DNA from: Kineosporia mesophila
GTDB lineage: Bacteria; Actinomycetota; Actinomycetes; Actinomycetales; Kineosporiaceae
NCBI RefSeq assembly: GCF_021129235.1
Contig: NZ_JAJOMA010000024.1
Coordinates: forward strand, 1-64,000
Length of the DNA: 64,000 nucleotides
Direction of reading: 5' to 3'
Shown: positions 27,274 to 36,990 of the stretch, piece after piece
How positions within the stretch are numbered: the first letter of the stretch is position 1
Layout: every line of letters begins with the position of its first letter
Notes under the pieces: generated by a model
The model's input: only the letters and a program-made list of their open reading frames with translations
Told to the model about the DNA's origin: nothing
Database searches by the model: none
Made by a program: the position numbers and the translations under genes

Positions 27274-27705
27274 TCAGTTCTGGAGACGGGGCTTCTGAGT
27301 GACCAGGCGCTCGACGTTGTGCAGGGTCTGGTCGAGACCGGCGTTGATGGTCTCGGGATCGTCGTGCTCGGTGTGCAGCGTGACGGCCAGCCGGGCCCCG
27401 TCTCCCTCGGGCGTGACCTGCAGCTTTCCGCCGTAGTTGTGATCGTTCAGAGCCGGGGTGCCCCAGGTGATGGCGCGATGGTCGGCGTCCACCGCGAACG
27501 AGGCATTGGACTCGACCCGCTCCGCGTGGCCGCTGTGCGTGGCCTCGGCGGGGATCCGGGCCGTCACGTGCACCTCGTCGCCGGTGGCGGAATGGGCGTC
27601 GGTGAGACCGGCGAAGTAGTTGGGCAGGTTCTCCACCCGGGACAGATAGTCGAACAGCTCGTCCGGGCTGGCGGCGATGGTGAGGGTGCGCTGGTACTCG
27701 GGCAT
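27274..27705 (-). CDS. SRPBCC (START-like) family protein
   Basis: A 143-residue single-domain lipid/ligand-binding fold. It begins YQRTLTIAASPDELFDYLSR, followed by VENLPNYFAGLTDAHSATGD and a long C-terminal helix (INAGLDQTLHNVERLVTQ). Members bind hydrophobic ligands or act as cyclase or stress proteins; no specific role can be read from the sequence. The ATG at 27705 is preceded by GGGAGGT at good spacing. It is convergent with the HAD gene and divergent from dusB. Confidence 0.82.
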   Translation of the reverse strand: MPEYQRTLTIAASPDELFDYLSRVENLPNYFAGLTDAHSATGDEVHVTARIPAEATHSGHAERVESNASFAVDADHRAITWGTPALNDHNYGGKLQVTPEGDGARLAVTLHTEHDDPETINAGLDQTLHNVERLVTQKPRLQN

Positions 27706-27826
27706 TTCGGTACCTCCCGGTGGAAACTACGGGCGTGCCTGGTCACGGTGCGTCCTCAGCCTGATACAGCGCCGGAAAGGTGCATCTCCAGAGGCCGGTC
27801 AGGTTCACGTCCGAAGGTGGGAGACA

Positions 27827-29038
27827 ATGGGACACGTGACAGCTCTGCAGGTCGGACCCCACCGGATCGCCACACCCGTCGTTCTCGCCCCGATGGCCGG
27901 GATCACGAACACGGCCTTCCGGCGGCTGTGTCGCGAGCAGATGGCGTCCGAGGGTGGTGAAGGGCTCTTCGTCAGCGAGATGGTCACGTCCCGCGCGCTG
28001 ATCGAGCGGAACGACGAGTCGATGCGCCTGATCCAGCACGACCCGGACGAGAACCCGCGCAGTGTGCAGCTGTACGGCGTCGACCCGGCCACGGTCGGGG
28101 CCTGTGTGTCGATGCTGCTCGACGAGAACCGCGCCGACCACATCGACCTGAACTTCGGCTGCCCGGTGCAGAAGGTGACGCGCAAGGGCGGGGGAGCAGC
28201 GCTGCCCTGGAAGGCGGGGCTGTTCGCGGCGATCGTCTCGGCCGCGGTCAAGGCGGCCACTCCATACGGCGTGCCGGTGACGGTGAAGATGCGCAAGGGC
28301 ATCGACGCGGATCACCTGTCCTACCTCGACGCCGGGCGCATCGCCGAGGCCGAGGGCGTGGCCACGGTGGCGCTGCACGGGCGCACGGCGGCCGAGTACT
28401 ACTCGGGCCAGGCCGACTGGTCGGCGATCGCGAACCTGAAGCAGCACGTCACGAGCATCCCGGTGCTCGGCAACGGTGACATCTGGTCGGCCGACGACGC
28501 GGTGCGCATGATGGCCGAGACCGGCGCCGACGGCGTGGTGGTGGGCCGGGGCTGCCTGGGCCGCCCGTGGCTGTTCGCCGACCTGGCCGCGGCGCTCGAC
28601 GGTCGCGCGACCCGCCGGCAGCCCGGGCTGGACTACGTGCTGGCCACGATGCGCCGCCACATTCAGCTACTGACCGAGCACTACGACGGCTACGAGAAGC
28701 CGGTCAAGAAGACCGGCCGCGACGCCGAGAGCAACGCCGAGAACCGGGCCTGCCGCGACTTCCGTAAGCACATCGCCTGGTACTTCAAGGGGTACGTGGT
28801 GGGCCGAGAGACCCGGGCGGCGCTGGCAATGATCAGCTCGCTGGCCGAGTTCGACGACCTGGCGGGCCAGCTCGACGGCAGCCAGCCCTACCCGGGCGAG
28901 CACGCCGAGGGGCCGCGGGGCCGGGCCGGATCGCCACGATCGGTGTCGCTGCCCCACGGCTGGCTGGACAGTCGCGAGATCGACGGAGAGCTCGCCGGCA
29001 TCCTGCGGGAGGCCGAGCTCTCGGTCTCCGGCGGCTGA
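27827..29038 (+). CDS. dusB: tRNA-dihydrouridine synthase (DusB-like)
   Basis: A flavin-dependent enzyme reducing uridine to dihydrouridine in tRNA. The FMN barrel starts RIATPVVLAPMAGITNTAFR, the catalytic Cys112 lies in DLNFGCPVQKVTRKGGG, and the phosphate site is GADGVVVGRGCLGRPWLF. Its 403 residues include a C-terminal helical RNA-binding part and a short linker rich in Gly/Pro/Arg. The ATG at 27827 follows AAGGTGG; a GTG nine bases later is possible. dgt starts 1 bp after the stop. Confidence 0.94.
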   Translation: MGHVTALQVGPHRIATPVVLAPMAGITNTAFRRLCREQMASEGGEGLFVSEMVTSRALIERNDESMRLIQHDPDENPRSVQLYGVDPATVGACVSMLLDENRADHIDLNFGCPVQKVTRKGGGAALPWKAGLFAAIVSAAVKAATPYGVPVTVKMRKGIDADHLSYLDAGRIAEAEGVATVALHGRTAAEYYSGQADWSAIANLKQHVTSIPVLGNGDIWSADDAVRMMAETGADGVVVGRGCLGRPWLFADLAAALDGRATRRQPGLDYVLATMRRHIQLLTEHYDGYEKPVKKTGRDAESNAENRACRDFRKHIAWYFKGYVVGRETRAALAMISSLAEFDDLAGQLDGSQPYPGEHAEGPRGRAGSPRSVSLPHGWLDSREIDGELAGILREAELSVSGG

Positions 29039-29039
29039 G

Positions 29040-30284
29040 ATGGCTCCCTACGCTCCGGGGTACGAACCCGCCGACCAGGCCCGCTGGCATCCCGAACCGC
29101 CGAAAGACCCGCGCCGCGGCGAGTTCTCCCGCGACCGGGCCCGGGTGGTGCACTCCTCGGCGCTGCGCCGGCTCTCGGCCAAGACCCAGGTCGTGGGGCC
29201 CGGCTCGGACGAGTTCGTGCGCAACCGGCTCACCCACAGCCTCGAGGTGGCCCAGGTGGGGCGGGAGCTCGCCCTGGCCCTGGGTTGCGACCCGGACGTG
29301 GTGGACACCGCCTGCCTGGCGCACGACCTGGGGCACCCGCCCTTCGGGCACAACGGGGAGACGGCGCTCGACGAGATCAGCGCCGGCATCGGTGGATTCG
29401 AGGGCAACGCGCAGACCCTGCGGCTGCTGACCCGGCTCGAGCCCAAGGTGATGGGGCCGCGGCGGGCCCACGGGCTGAACCTGACCCGCGCCTCGCTCGA
29501 CGCCGTCGCGAAATACCCCTGGCGCAGCGGTGAATCGCCGACGGAGGGCTCACGGAAGTTCGGCGCCTACGACGACGACCTGGCCGTGTTCGAGTGGCTG
29601 CGCGAGGGGGCTCCCGACCGGCACCGCTGCATCGAGGCCCAGGTCATGGACCTCTCCGACGACGTGGCCTACAGCGTGCACGACGTCGAGGATGCCATCG
29701 TCTCGCTGCGTTTCGACCCCGCGCGGCTGGAGCACGGCGACGAGACCGGGCACATCATCGAGGTCGTGCGCAGCTGGTACCTGCCCGACGTGGCCGACGA
29801 CGTCATCGCCGAGGGCCTGGAGCGGCTGCGTCGGCTGCCGGCCTGGGTGACCTCGTTCGCCGGTGACTACGCCTCACTCGCCGCGCTGAAAGACATGACC
29901 TCACAACTCATCGGCCGGTTCGTGCGCTCGGTGGAAGAGGCCACGCGGGCACAGGCCGGCGGCAAGCCGCTCACCCGTTACCACGCCGATCTGGTGGTCC
30001 CGGTGGAGACGGAGGTGGAGATCGCCGTGCTCAAGGGTCTCGCCGCCGTCTACGTGATGACCGTCGAAGACCGTCAGCCGCTCTACAGCCGCCAGCGCGA
30101 ACTCCTGATGGAACTCGTGCAGGTGCTGGAAGACCGCGCTCCGAAAGCCCTCGACCTTCAGTTCGCGGTGGACTGGAATGCGGCCCCGGACGACGCCGGG
30201 CGGCTGCGGGCCGTCATCGACCAGGTCGCGAGCCTCACCGACGCCCGCGCCGTGACCTGGCATCACGAACTGCTCCCCAACTGA
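29040..30284 (+). CDS. dgt: Deoxyguanosinetriphosphate triphosphohydrolase-like protein
   Basis: An HD-domain dNTPase that hydrolyses dNTPs to nucleoside plus triphosphate and tunes dNTP pools. It has RLTHSLEVAQVGREL (first metal His), the HDLGHPPFGHNGE signature, and DDVAYSVHDVEDAI, which carries later metal ligands. The 414-residue length fits the actinobacterial type 2 family. It directly follows dusB and precedes dnaG by one small gene, the standard actinobacterial order. Some family members give phage resistance by dNTP depletion, but the conserved location argues for housekeeping. Confidence 0.94.
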   Translation: MAPYAPGYEPADQARWHPEPPKDPRRGEFSRDRARVVHSSALRRLSAKTQVVGPGSDEFVRNRLTHSLEVAQVGRELALALGCDPDVVDTACLAHDLGHPPFGHNGETALDEISAGIGGFEGNAQTLRLLTRLEPKVMGPRRAHGLNLTRASLDAVAKYPWRSGESPTEGSRKFGAYDDDLAVFEWLREGAPDRHRCIEAQVMDLSDDVAYSVHDVEDAIVSLRFDPARLEHGDETGHIIEVVRSWYLPDVADDVIAEGLERLRRLPAWVTSFAGDYASLAALKDMTSQLIGRFVRSVEEATRAQAGGKPLTRYHADLVVPVETEVEIAVLKGLAAVYVMTVEDRQPLYSRQRELLMELVQVLEDRAPKALDLQFAVDWNAAPDDAGRLRAVIDQVASLTDARAVTWHHELLPN

Positions 30285-30350
30285 CACGCTGGGTGATTTG
30301 ATCCGTTCTTGTGGTGGGCGAAGCACTCGGTGTCATATGGCACTGCCATC

Positions 30351-30734
30351 ATGCCGTCCTCCACACCAGGGCCGACGGACAGGGCGCGCGTGAGCACTGA
30401 CTACTTCCAGAACCGTTCGAGCTACGAGGGTACGCGGCGTGGTCTGGAGGCACCGCGGGATCGTGAGCGGGGCCGAACCGGCAGCCTTCCGCTGGAGACG
30501 GGCTCGCGGCGGGTGGTGCGCCCGCCGACGGCGGCCGCGCACAGCATCACCTGGGGCACGACGATCAAGATCACGCTGGCCATCTACTTCGGGATCATGA
30601 TGGTGCTGGTGACGCTGGCGCTCGTGAGTTTCCTGGTGCTGCGCCTGGCGATCGGCGTGGCCGGTGACCAGCTCGAAGAGCTGAAGATCAATTGGCAGAC
30701 CACCTCGGCGGAGGAATCCACCGCCACGCCGTAG
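30351..30734 (+). CDS. Small single-pass membrane protein before dnaG
   Basis: This 127-residue protein (from the ATG at 30351; a GTG at 30390 is an alternative) has a charged Arg-rich N-terminus. One strong membrane helix at about residues 72-100 (ITLAIYFGIMMVLVTLALVS onward) is followed by a short acidic tail. Small proteins of this layout lie between dgt and dnaG in related actinobacteria. Function is unknown. Its stop is 9 bp before the dnaG GTG. Confidence 0.65.
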   Translation: MPSSTPGPTDRARVSTDYFQNRSSYEGTRRGLEAPRDRERGRTGSLPLETGSRRVVRPPTAAAHSITWGTTIKITLAIYFGIMMVLVTLALVSFLVLRLAIGVAGDQLEELKINWQTTSAEESTATP

Positions 30735-30743
30735 AATCACCGG

Positions 30744-33050
30744 GTGAGGATCCGCCGCGAGGACGTCGAGACCGTCCGGGAGCGGTCCCGGATCGAAGAG
30801 ATCATCGGCGAGCACGTCTCGCTGCGGCCTGCCGGGGTCGGGGCCCTGAAGGGCCTGTGCCCCTTCCACGACGAGAAGACGCCGTCCTTCAACGTGCGGC
30901 CGACCGTAGGTTTCTTCCACTGTTTCGGCTGCCAGAAGGGCGGCGACGTCATCTCCTTCGTGCAGGAGATCGACAGCCTTTCGTTCGCCGAGGCGGTCGA
31001 GCGCCTGGCCCAGCGCCTGGGCCTGGAGCTGCGCTACGAGGACGACAACGGCAACGAGGGCAAGCGGCCCGGCCAGGAGGGCGTCAACCAGAGGCGGCGT
31101 CTGCTGGAGGCCAACCGCATGGCCGCGCAGTTCTTCGCCGAGCAGCTGGGCACCTCGCCCGACGCGTCCATCGGCCGGCAGTTCCTGGTCGACCGGGGCT
31201 TCGACCAGGCGGCGGCCGAGCTGTTCGGGGTCGGTTTCGCGCCGCGCGGCGGTGAGGTGCTCACCCGCCACCTCCAGGGCCGCGGGTTCACCGGCGACGA
31301 ACTGGTGGCCGCCGGTCTGTCGGGGCAGGGGCGGCGCGGGCTGTACGACCGGTTCCGCGGCCGGCTGATCTGGCCGATCCGCGACGTCACCGGTGACAAC
31401 ATCGGTTTCGGGGCGCGGCGGCTGTTCGACGACGACACGATCGAGGCCAAGTACCTCAACACCCCGGAGACCGCGCTCTACAAGAAGTCCCACGTGCTCT
31501 ACGGCGTCGACCTGGCCAAGCGCGAGATCGCCAAGAGTCACCAGGTGATCGTGGTCGAGGGCTACACCGACGTGATGGCCTGCCACCTGGCCGGTGAGCC
31601 CACCGCCGTGGCCACCTGCGGCACCGCGTTCGCCGCCGACCACATCCGCATCGTGCGGCGCCTGATCGGTGACGAGCGCAACTCCGGCGGCCGGGTGATC
31701 TTCACGTTCGACGGTGACGCGGCCGGGCAGAAGGCCGCGCTGAAGGCGTTCGAAGACGACCAGCGGTTCGTCTCGCAGACCTACGTCGCGGTGGCCCCGA
31801 GCGGGATGGACCCGTGCGACCTTCGGCTCCAGCAGGGCAACGAGGCGGTGAAGGAGCTCATCGGCTCGCGTCGCCCGATGTTCGAGTTCAAGATCCAGTC
31901 GATCATGAACGAGGTCGACCTCACCACGGTCGAGGGCAGCGTGCGCGGGCTGCGCCTGGCCGCGCCGGTCGTCGCGGGTATCCGCGACGAGGTGATCCGC
32001 CTCGGGTACGCCGTGAAGCTCGCCAACATGCTGGGCATGGAAGACGAACCGGTCCGGCAGGCGATCGACCGGGCTCAGCGCGACCAGAGGGCGGGCGGCG
32101 CCGCGGGTGCGGTCAATGGTGGACGTCCCGGTCAGGGTCGCGAGTCCGGTGCCGGTGGACGTCGGGGAGACGGGGGACGGCCGCCGCGTCGCGGTGACGG
32201 TCCTCCCGGGGGTGTGCGGCAGGCCGACGGCTCGTGGCTCATGCCCGACGGCACGTACATCCTTCCCCCGCCCGAGCCCAAGCGGGAATGGAAGGGCAAG
32301 GGCGGCAAGGGGGGTGGCTGGGGCGAGGGCGATCGCCAGCGCTGGAACAACGGCGAGGGCAAGACCGGCTACGCCAACAACAACAGCTACGGCAACAACG
32401 GTTTCGGCCATCAGGGCGGCTGGAACGATCACGAGCCGCCGCCGGACGACGTGCCCCCGCCGCCCGAGGACGAGCCCGCGCACGATGCCTTCGACTCCGG
32501 GTTCGGGCAGCCGGGCCGGTCCGCGGCCCCTCGTACCTCGATGCGTCCCAATATGAACCGCCCCAACCGCACCGACCCGGTGGCGGCGATCGAGCGGCAG
32601 GCACTGGAGTGCATGTTGCAGGTACCCCGGCTGGTGCCCCCGCACGACGCGGACACCCTGAGTGGTGAGGCGTTCCAGACCCCGGCCTACCGCGCGGTGC
32701 ACGACGCGATCCGGGCGGCGGGCGGCATGGCCGAGGCCACCGGCATGGCCGGCCCGGCCTGGGTGACGATGGTGCAGGACTACGCGCCCGACGTGGTGGT
32801 GCCGATGATCACCGAGCTCGCGGTGGCGCCGATGCCCGCCGACCGCGAGGAGGAGATGGCCAAGTACGCCGCCTCGATGGTGCTCAAGGTCGCGGAAACC
32901 GCTCTGCTGCACCGCATCGGGAACCTGCGCAGCCGGGTGCAGATGATGGCCCCGGACGACGACATGGCTGCCGCGTTCGCCGAGCTGGTCGCGGCCGAGA
33001 ACGAGCGCCGGGCCCTGCGCGACCGTATCAACGGCAGCAGCCTGGAGTGA
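30744..33050 (+). CDS. dnaG: DNA primase with long low-complexity insert
   Basis: Synthesises RNA primers for replication. The CHC2 zinc finger is C39-x2-H42...C60-x2-C63 ([21 protein letters not shown]). The core domain is followed by Toprim motifs [10 protein letters not shown] and [12 protein letters not shown]. The C-terminal DnaB-binding helical domain resumes at [14 protein letters not shown]. The protein is 768 residues, against about 620-640 usually. The extra length is a Gly/Asn/Pro/Arg-rich segment at residues about 450-608 ([32 protein letters not shown]), which has no counterpart in the family core and is probably a flexible linker. The start GTG at 30744 fits. Confidence 0.95.
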   Translation: MRIRREDVETVRERSRIEEIIGEHVSLRPAGVGALKGLCPFHDEKTPSFNVRPTVGFFHCFGCQKGGDVISFVQEIDSLSFAEAVERLAQRLGLELRYEDDNGNEGKRPGQEGVNQRRRLLEANRMAAQFFAEQLGTSPDASIGRQFLVDRGFDQAAAELFGVGFAPRGGEVLTRHLQGRGFTGDELVAAGLSGQGRRGLYDRFRGRLIWPIRDVTGDNIGFGARRLFDDDTIEAKYLNTPETALYKKSHVLYGVDLAKREIAKSHQVIVVEGYTDVMACHLAGEPTAVATCGTAFAADHIRIVRRLIGDERNSGGRVIFTFDGDAAGQKAALKAFEDDQRFVSQTYVAVAPSGMDPCDLRLQQGNEAVKELIGSRRPMFEFKIQSIMNEVDLTTVEGSVRGLRLAAPVVAGIRDEVIRLGYAVKLANMLGMEDEPVRQAIDRAQRDQRAGGAAGAVNGGRPGQGRESGAGGRRGDGGRPPRRGDGPPGGVRQADGSWLMPDGTYILPPPEPKREWKGKGGKGGGWGEGDRQRWNNGEGKTGYANNNSYGNNGFGHQGGWNDHEPPPDDVPPPPEDEPAHDAFDSGFGQPGRSAAPRTSMRPNMNRPNRTDPVAAIERQALECMLQVPRLVPPHDADTLSGEAFQTPAYRAVHDAIRAAGGMAEATGMAGPAWVTMVQDYAPDVVVPMITELAVAPMPADREEEMAKYAASMVLKVAETALLHRIGNLRSRVQMMAPDDDMAAAFAELVAAENERRALRDRINGSSLE

Positions 33051-33069
33051 CACAGCTGAAGGGTTTTCG

Positions 33070-33624
33070 ATGCGATTGATCCCGCGCCGGCCGAAACGGG
33101 CGGTCATGCCCGACGGCATGGAACAGGCTCTCGGGCTGGACGAGCCCGGCACCGCCCGGCTGCTGGCCTGGTCGGTGCTGGTGGGTGGGGGCGCGGCCGC
33201 CGCCACCGTCCGCGACCTGCGCATCGTCACCCCCCGCGGGGAACGGATGGTGCACACCTGGGACGCTGTCGACCGCGCGGTCTGGGACCAGGACTCCCGC
33301 ATGCTGGTGATCTGGTGGGTGCACTCCCGCAAGACCACACCCCTGGAGATCCAGGACGACGTGGGCCGGCTGCCCGAGGTGGTGCGCGAGCGCGTGCAGT
33401 CGTCGGTCGTGCTGAGCGCGAGTGTGCCCATGCGGCGCGGGAAACCGGCCAAGGTGGCCCTGCGCCGCGACCCGGACGGCCGGCTGCTGGCCCAGTCGCT
33501 GCTGCCGCCCGGTCTGCGGGCCGACGCCCCCGACTTGAAGCCGGTCATCGACCAGGCGCTCGCCGACCTGTGGGCGGAGGCAGGCGAACAGGGGCTGAAC
33601 GCCGGTGCCCCGCCCGCGATCTGA
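33070..33624 (+). CDS. Conserved hypothetical protein downstream of dnaG
   Basis: A 184-residue soluble protein without recognised catalytic motifs. It contains LAWSVLVGGGAAAATVRDLR, RMVHTWDAVDRAVWDQDSRM and LVIWWVHSRKTTPLEIQDD, an alternating pattern suggesting a beta-sheet domain. It starts 19 bp after dnaG and is probably cotranscribed. A similar unnamed gene often accompanies dnaG in actinobacteria. No function is claimed. Confidence 0.7.
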   Translation: MRLIPRRPKRAVMPDGMEQALGLDEPGTARLLAWSVLVGGGAAAATVRDLRIVTPRGERMVHTWDAVDRAVWDQDSRMLVIWWVHSRKTTPLEIQDDVGRLPEVVRERVQSSVVLSASVPMRRGKPAKVALRRDPDGRLLAQSLLPPGLRADAPDLKPVIDQALADLWAEAGEQGLNAGAPPAI

Positions 33625-33650
33625 ATGGGCGTCGGCGCCGGGGTGCGGCG

Positions 33651-34295
33651 ATGATGGAGAGCATGGACGGCCAGACCGGTGAGCAGTGGTGGGACCTGGC
33701 CTACCAGCAGCGACAGGAAGAGCAGCGGGAAGAACGGCAGCAGCGCCTGGCCCGTCAGATGGCCGCGCAACTGGCCGAGCCGAAGCCGCCGCCCGCGCCG
33801 GAACCCGGACCGGAGCCGGAGCCGGAACCCGATCCGCTCGCTGCCCAGGACCTCACCTTCCTGCTCGGCGCCGCCTACCAGTCGATCCAGACCGAGTTCC
33901 GCACCGAGCTCGACAGCGCGGGCTACGCCGACGTGCGTCCGTTGCACAGCCTGGTGTTCCAGGTGCTCCAGACCCGCGGCGGGTGCACCAGCGGCGATCT
34001 CGCCGATGACCTGGGCCTGACCCGGCAGGCCACCCTGCAGACGGTGAAAGACCTGGAGAAGCGCGGCTACCTGCGCCAGGCCCCGCACCCGGAGGGCGGC
34101 CGGCGGGTGCTCTACGTGCTCACCGAGAAGGCTCAGCAACATCTGCGCGCCGCCGGTTACGTGCTGGGCCGCATCGAGAACCGGCTCGTGGACAAGATCG
34201 GCGACCAGAGCCTGACGGTTCTGCGCACCCGTCTGGCCCAGCTGGTTCGAGCCCAGGTGGGAGACGACGTCCCACCCCTGCGCCCCCTCTGGTGA
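33651..34295 (+). CDS. MarR-family transcriptional regulator
   Basis: A 214-residue protein. Residues 1-65 are a Gln/Arg/Glu coiled coil plus a Pro/Glu linker (PEPGPEPEPEPDP). The MarR winged helix follows with VFQVLQTRGGCTSGDLADDL, GLTRQATLQTVKDLEKRGYL and the wing HPEGGRRVLYVLTEK. Both the long N-terminal extension and the Pro-Glu linker are unusual for MarR proteins, which are normally about 150 residues. Three in-frame ATGs (33651, 33654, 33663) are possible. It may control the neighbouring glycosyltransferase, but no operator was recognised. Confidence 0.85.
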   Translation: MMESMDGQTGEQWWDLAYQQRQEEQREERQQRLARQMAAQLAEPKPPPAPEPGPEPEPEPDPLAAQDLTFLLGAAYQSIQTEFRTELDSAGYADVRPLHSLVFQVLQTRGGCTSGDLADDLGLTRQATLQTVKDLEKRGYLRQAPHPEGGRRVLYVLTEKAQQHLRAAGYVLGRIENRLVDKIGDQSLTVLRTRLAQLVRAQVGDDVPPLRPLW

Positions 34296-34385
34296 CGGGG
34301 AAGGTTGGCATGATCACGACCCAGAAACTTCCTTTGAACTGCTGTCTCCTCAACTCGGACCGCTGAACCGCCGAGTTCGACAGGT

Positions 34386-36344
34386 GTGACGATTCCGGGA
34401 GGTGTGCGTTCCGCCGCGCCGCCCATCGTCATTCCCCGGCCGAGGGGCCGTCACGCCGGTGAGGATCTGCCGCCCACCCTCATCGGTGACGTACTGGTCG
34501 AACGGGACCTGCTCTCCGCGGGCGATCTGGCCTGGGCCCTCGACGTGCAGAAGCGCACCGGCTCCCGGCTGGGCGCGATCCTCATCGCCTCGGGCCTGGT
34601 GCGGCGCCTCGATCTGTACCGCACGCTGGCCACGGTCTGGGACAGCGAGTTCGTCGACGTGGCCAACACCGAGATCGACCCGGAGCTGGTGGACGGGCTG
34701 GAACCCCGGGTGCTCGTGGACGAGGGCTGGATCCCGGTGCGTCACGACGCCGACGGGGTGCTGGTGGTCGCTACGGCGGAGGAGCCGAGCTGGGCTCGCC
34801 GCCGGCACATCGAGCAGCTCGTCGGGGTGCCGGTCCGCCTCAGCGTGACGTCCGACTGGGACATCGCCCTGGCCATGCGCAGAGTGTTCCGCGAGCAGCT
34901 GATCGACGAGGCCGCGAACGGGCTGTGGCAGCGGCACCCGGCGGCCTCGGCCCGGGAGGTGCTCTCCACCGGCCAGAAGGTGGTGGGCCTGTCGGTGGCC
35001 AGCGCCGGGATCTTCGCGATGCTGTTCCAGCCCCTGCTCACGCTGCTCGTGGTGTCGATGCTGGTGGCGGTCTTCTTCCTGGTCGGGGTGCTGTTCAAGT
35101 TCGTGGTCTGCCTGGTCGGGGCCCGCCGCGAGGCCGCGGTGCCGATCACCGACGACGACGTGGCCGCGCTGACCGACGAGGAGCTGCCCGTCTACACCGT
35201 GCTGGTGCCGGTCTACCGCGAGGCGAACATCGTGGCCGATCTGATCGGCAACCTCGGCAGTCTCGACTACCCGGTCGAGAAGCTCGAGATCCTGCTGCTC
35301 CTGGAGGAGGCGGACGACGAGACCCGGCTGGCCGCGGCCGCCGCCGACTGCCCGAGCACGATCACGTTCGTGGTGGTGCCCCAGGGTGGCCCGCAGACCA
35401 AGCCCAAGGCCTGCAACATCGGACTGTTCTTCGCGCACGGCGAGTTCCTGGTGATCTACGACGCCGAGGACCGGCCCGAGCCCGACCAGCTGAAGAAGGC
35501 CGTGATCGCCTTTCGCCGGGCGCAGGAGCAGGGCAACGAGAAGCTGGTCTGCGTCCAGGCGGCGCTGAATTACTGGAATGCCGAGGAAAATGCGCTGACC
35601 AGGATGTTCACCCTGGAATACAGCTTCTGGTTCGACTACATGCTGCCCGGGCTGGAGGCCCTGCGACTCCCGATCCCGCTGGGCGGCACCAGTAATCACT
35701 TCCGCACCCAGCCCCTGCGCGACCTGGGTGGCTGGGACCCGTACAACGTCACCGAGGACGCCGACCTGGGCATCCGCGCGGCCTCGCTGGGTTACACGGT
35801 CGGCGTGATCAACTCGACCACCTACGAGGAGGCGAACCGGGCCTACGGCAACTGGATCCGGCAGCGCTCCCGCTGGATCAAGGGCTACCTGCAGACCACG
35901 CTCGTGCACACCCGCCGCCCGGTGCGCCTGGTGCGGGAGGCCGGGGCGGTGCAGGCCCTGGCGTTCGCCCTGCTGGTCGGCGGCACACCCCTGTCGTTCC
36001 TGCTGTCCCCGCCGCTCTACGCCCTGTTCATCACCAGCCTGCTGGTCCCGATCGAGTCGCTGAACGCGCTCTTCCCCTCACCGATCCTCCAGATCAGCCT
36101 GGGCAACCTGCTGCTGGGCAACTCGATGATGATCTACGTGACGATGATGGGGGCCTTCAAGCGCCGCCGCTACCGCCTCGTGCCCTGGGCGCTGCTGAAT
36201 CCCCTCTACTGGATGATGCATTCGATCTCGGCCTACAAGGCGTTGTGGCAGTTGATCACCAACCCGCACTACTGGGAGAAGACCACCCACGGGCTGTCGA
36301 GCGTCCATCATCCGGATCCCGAACACCCCGGGAACCCGGCGTGA
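34386..36344 (+). CDS. Membrane glycosyltransferase (GT2) with N-terminal MshE/GSPII_E-like domain
   Basis: A 652-residue fusion. Residues about 30-165 resemble the type II secretion ATPase N-domain (IGDVLVERDLLSAGDLAWAL, GSRLGAILIASGLVRRLDLY), found as a cyclic-di-GMP-binding module in MshE-like proteins. Two membrane helices (about 200-245) precede a processive GT2 domain with VPVYREANIVADLIGNLGSL, DAEDRPEPDQL, TEDADLGIRA and QRSRWIKGYLQTTL, followed by several membrane helices. The pattern matches NfrB/BcsA-like exopolysaccharide synthases. c-di-GMP control is inferred from the N-domain only. The start is the GTG at 34386, and the next gene overlaps by four bases. Confidence 0.85.
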   Translation: MTIPGGVRSAAPPIVIPRPRGRHAGEDLPPTLIGDVLVERDLLSAGDLAWALDVQKRTGSRLGAILIASGLVRRLDLYRTLATVWDSEFVDVANTEIDPELVDGLEPRVLVDEGWIPVRHDADGVLVVATAEEPSWARRRHIEQLVGVPVRLSVTSDWDIALAMRRVFREQLIDEAANGLWQRHPAASAREVLSTGQKVVGLSVASAGIFAMLFQPLLTLLVVSMLVAVFFLVGVLFKFVVCLVGARREAAVPITDDDVAALTDEELPVYTVLVPVYREANIVADLIGNLGSLDYPVEKLEILLLLEEADDETRLAAAAADCPSTITFVVVPQGGPQTKPKACNIGLFFAHGEFLVIYDAEDRPEPDQLKKAVIAFRRAQEQGNEKLVCVQAALNYWNAEENALTRMFTLEYSFWFDYMLPGLEALRLPIPLGGTSNHFRTQPLRDLGGWDPYNVTEDADLGIRAASLGYTVGVINSTTYEEANRAYGNWIRQRSRWIKGYLQTTLVHTRRPVRLVREAGAVQALAFALLVGGTPLSFLLSPPLYALFITSLLVPIESLNALFPSPILQISLGNLLLGNSMMIYVTMMGAFKRRRYRLVPWALLNPLYWMMHSISAYKALWQLITNPHYWEKTTHGLSSVHHPDPEHPGNPA

Positions 36345-36649
36345 TCACGTTCCTGGCCCTGTTCGGCGCGGGCACCCTGCTCTTCCTGGTGCTGCGGGCC
36401 CTGCGCCGGTTCGCCGTGCACGGCTCGACCGCCGAGGGGCTGCTCGCCGGACTGGCGTTCGGCGTGCTGGTGCTGGTGAAGCCGCTGCTGCTGATCCCGG
36501 TGGCCGCGCTCGTCGCGATCAGCGCGGTGATCACCGCCCGGCACCGTCCCGGAGAACCCGGTGCCGCCGTGGCTGCCGCCAGCCTGCTGATGTTCCCGGC
36601 GGCCGCGGCGACTGCCTCCTCGGCGTTCCTGATCTGGCGTCTGGGATGA
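36341..36649 (+). CDS. Small integral membrane protein coupled to the glycosyltransferase
   Basis: A 102-residue, almost entirely hydrophobic protein with three helices (VITFLALFGAGTLLFLVLRA, GLAFGVLVLVKPLLLIPVAA, then a C-terminal helix). The GTG at 36341 overlaps the glycosyltransferase stop (GTGA), so it is translationally coupled. It is likely an accessory subunit of the polysaccharide machinery. No family is recognised. Confidence 0.7.
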   Translation: MITFLALFGAGTLLFLVLRALRRFAVHGSTAEGLLAGLAFGVLVLVKPLLLIPVAALVAISAVITARHRPGEPGAAVAAASLLMFPAAAATASSAFLIWRLG

Positions 36650-36716
36650 CCGGAAACCTATGGTCCCGCCGTGCTGAGAGCGATCCGTGATGCGTTGGTG
36701 GGGGCCGGAGCCCGGC

Positions 36717-36990
36717 TGTGGCTGCGGCACTGGCCGGCGTCACGCCCAGATCGATGTCGGTCATGCCGTCCTGGTCGAGATACGTGCTGTTGACGCGATC
36801 TGCAGGCGGGCGCCGGGCGCGGCGTCCTTCGGCATCTCGATCGCCCCGGTCGCGTACCGGGCCAGGCCGACCGGGGCCGTGCCGGGCTGCTAGATGCCGC
36901 GGCCGTCGGTGGCCGGCGGGCAGACCCGGCCCTGGTTGTCCTCGATCGCCGCGTACGGCAGCGACGCCGTCTCGCCCTGGACCACGATCT
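36717..36990 (-). pseudogene. Decayed 3' continuation of the repeat-stalk membrane protein
   Basis: Directly past the TGA at 36991-36993, the neighbouring frame reads VKIVVQGETASLPYAAIEDN, continuing the beta-rich domain sequence. After CPPATDGRGI there is an in-frame TAG, then QPGTAPVGLARYATGAIEMP. A further frame change near 36792 leads into NSTYLDQDGMTDIDLGVTP. Two frameshifts and one nonsense codon thus interrupt what reads as one protein tail. Either this is real decay or several sequencing errors are clustered here. Confidence 0.7.

Noticed and set aside
29040-30284. dgt as a phage-defence dNTPase
   Set aside because: It sits in the conserved dusB-dgt-dnaG order and has chromosomal codon use, so housekeeping is the simpler reading.
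30333-34142. 1269-codon open frame on the minus strand across dnaG
   Set aside because: It is antisense to dnaG, the downstream conserved gene and the MarR gene, all with clear domains. Its His/Arg/Gly-rich translation is the usual shadow of high-GC coding DNA.
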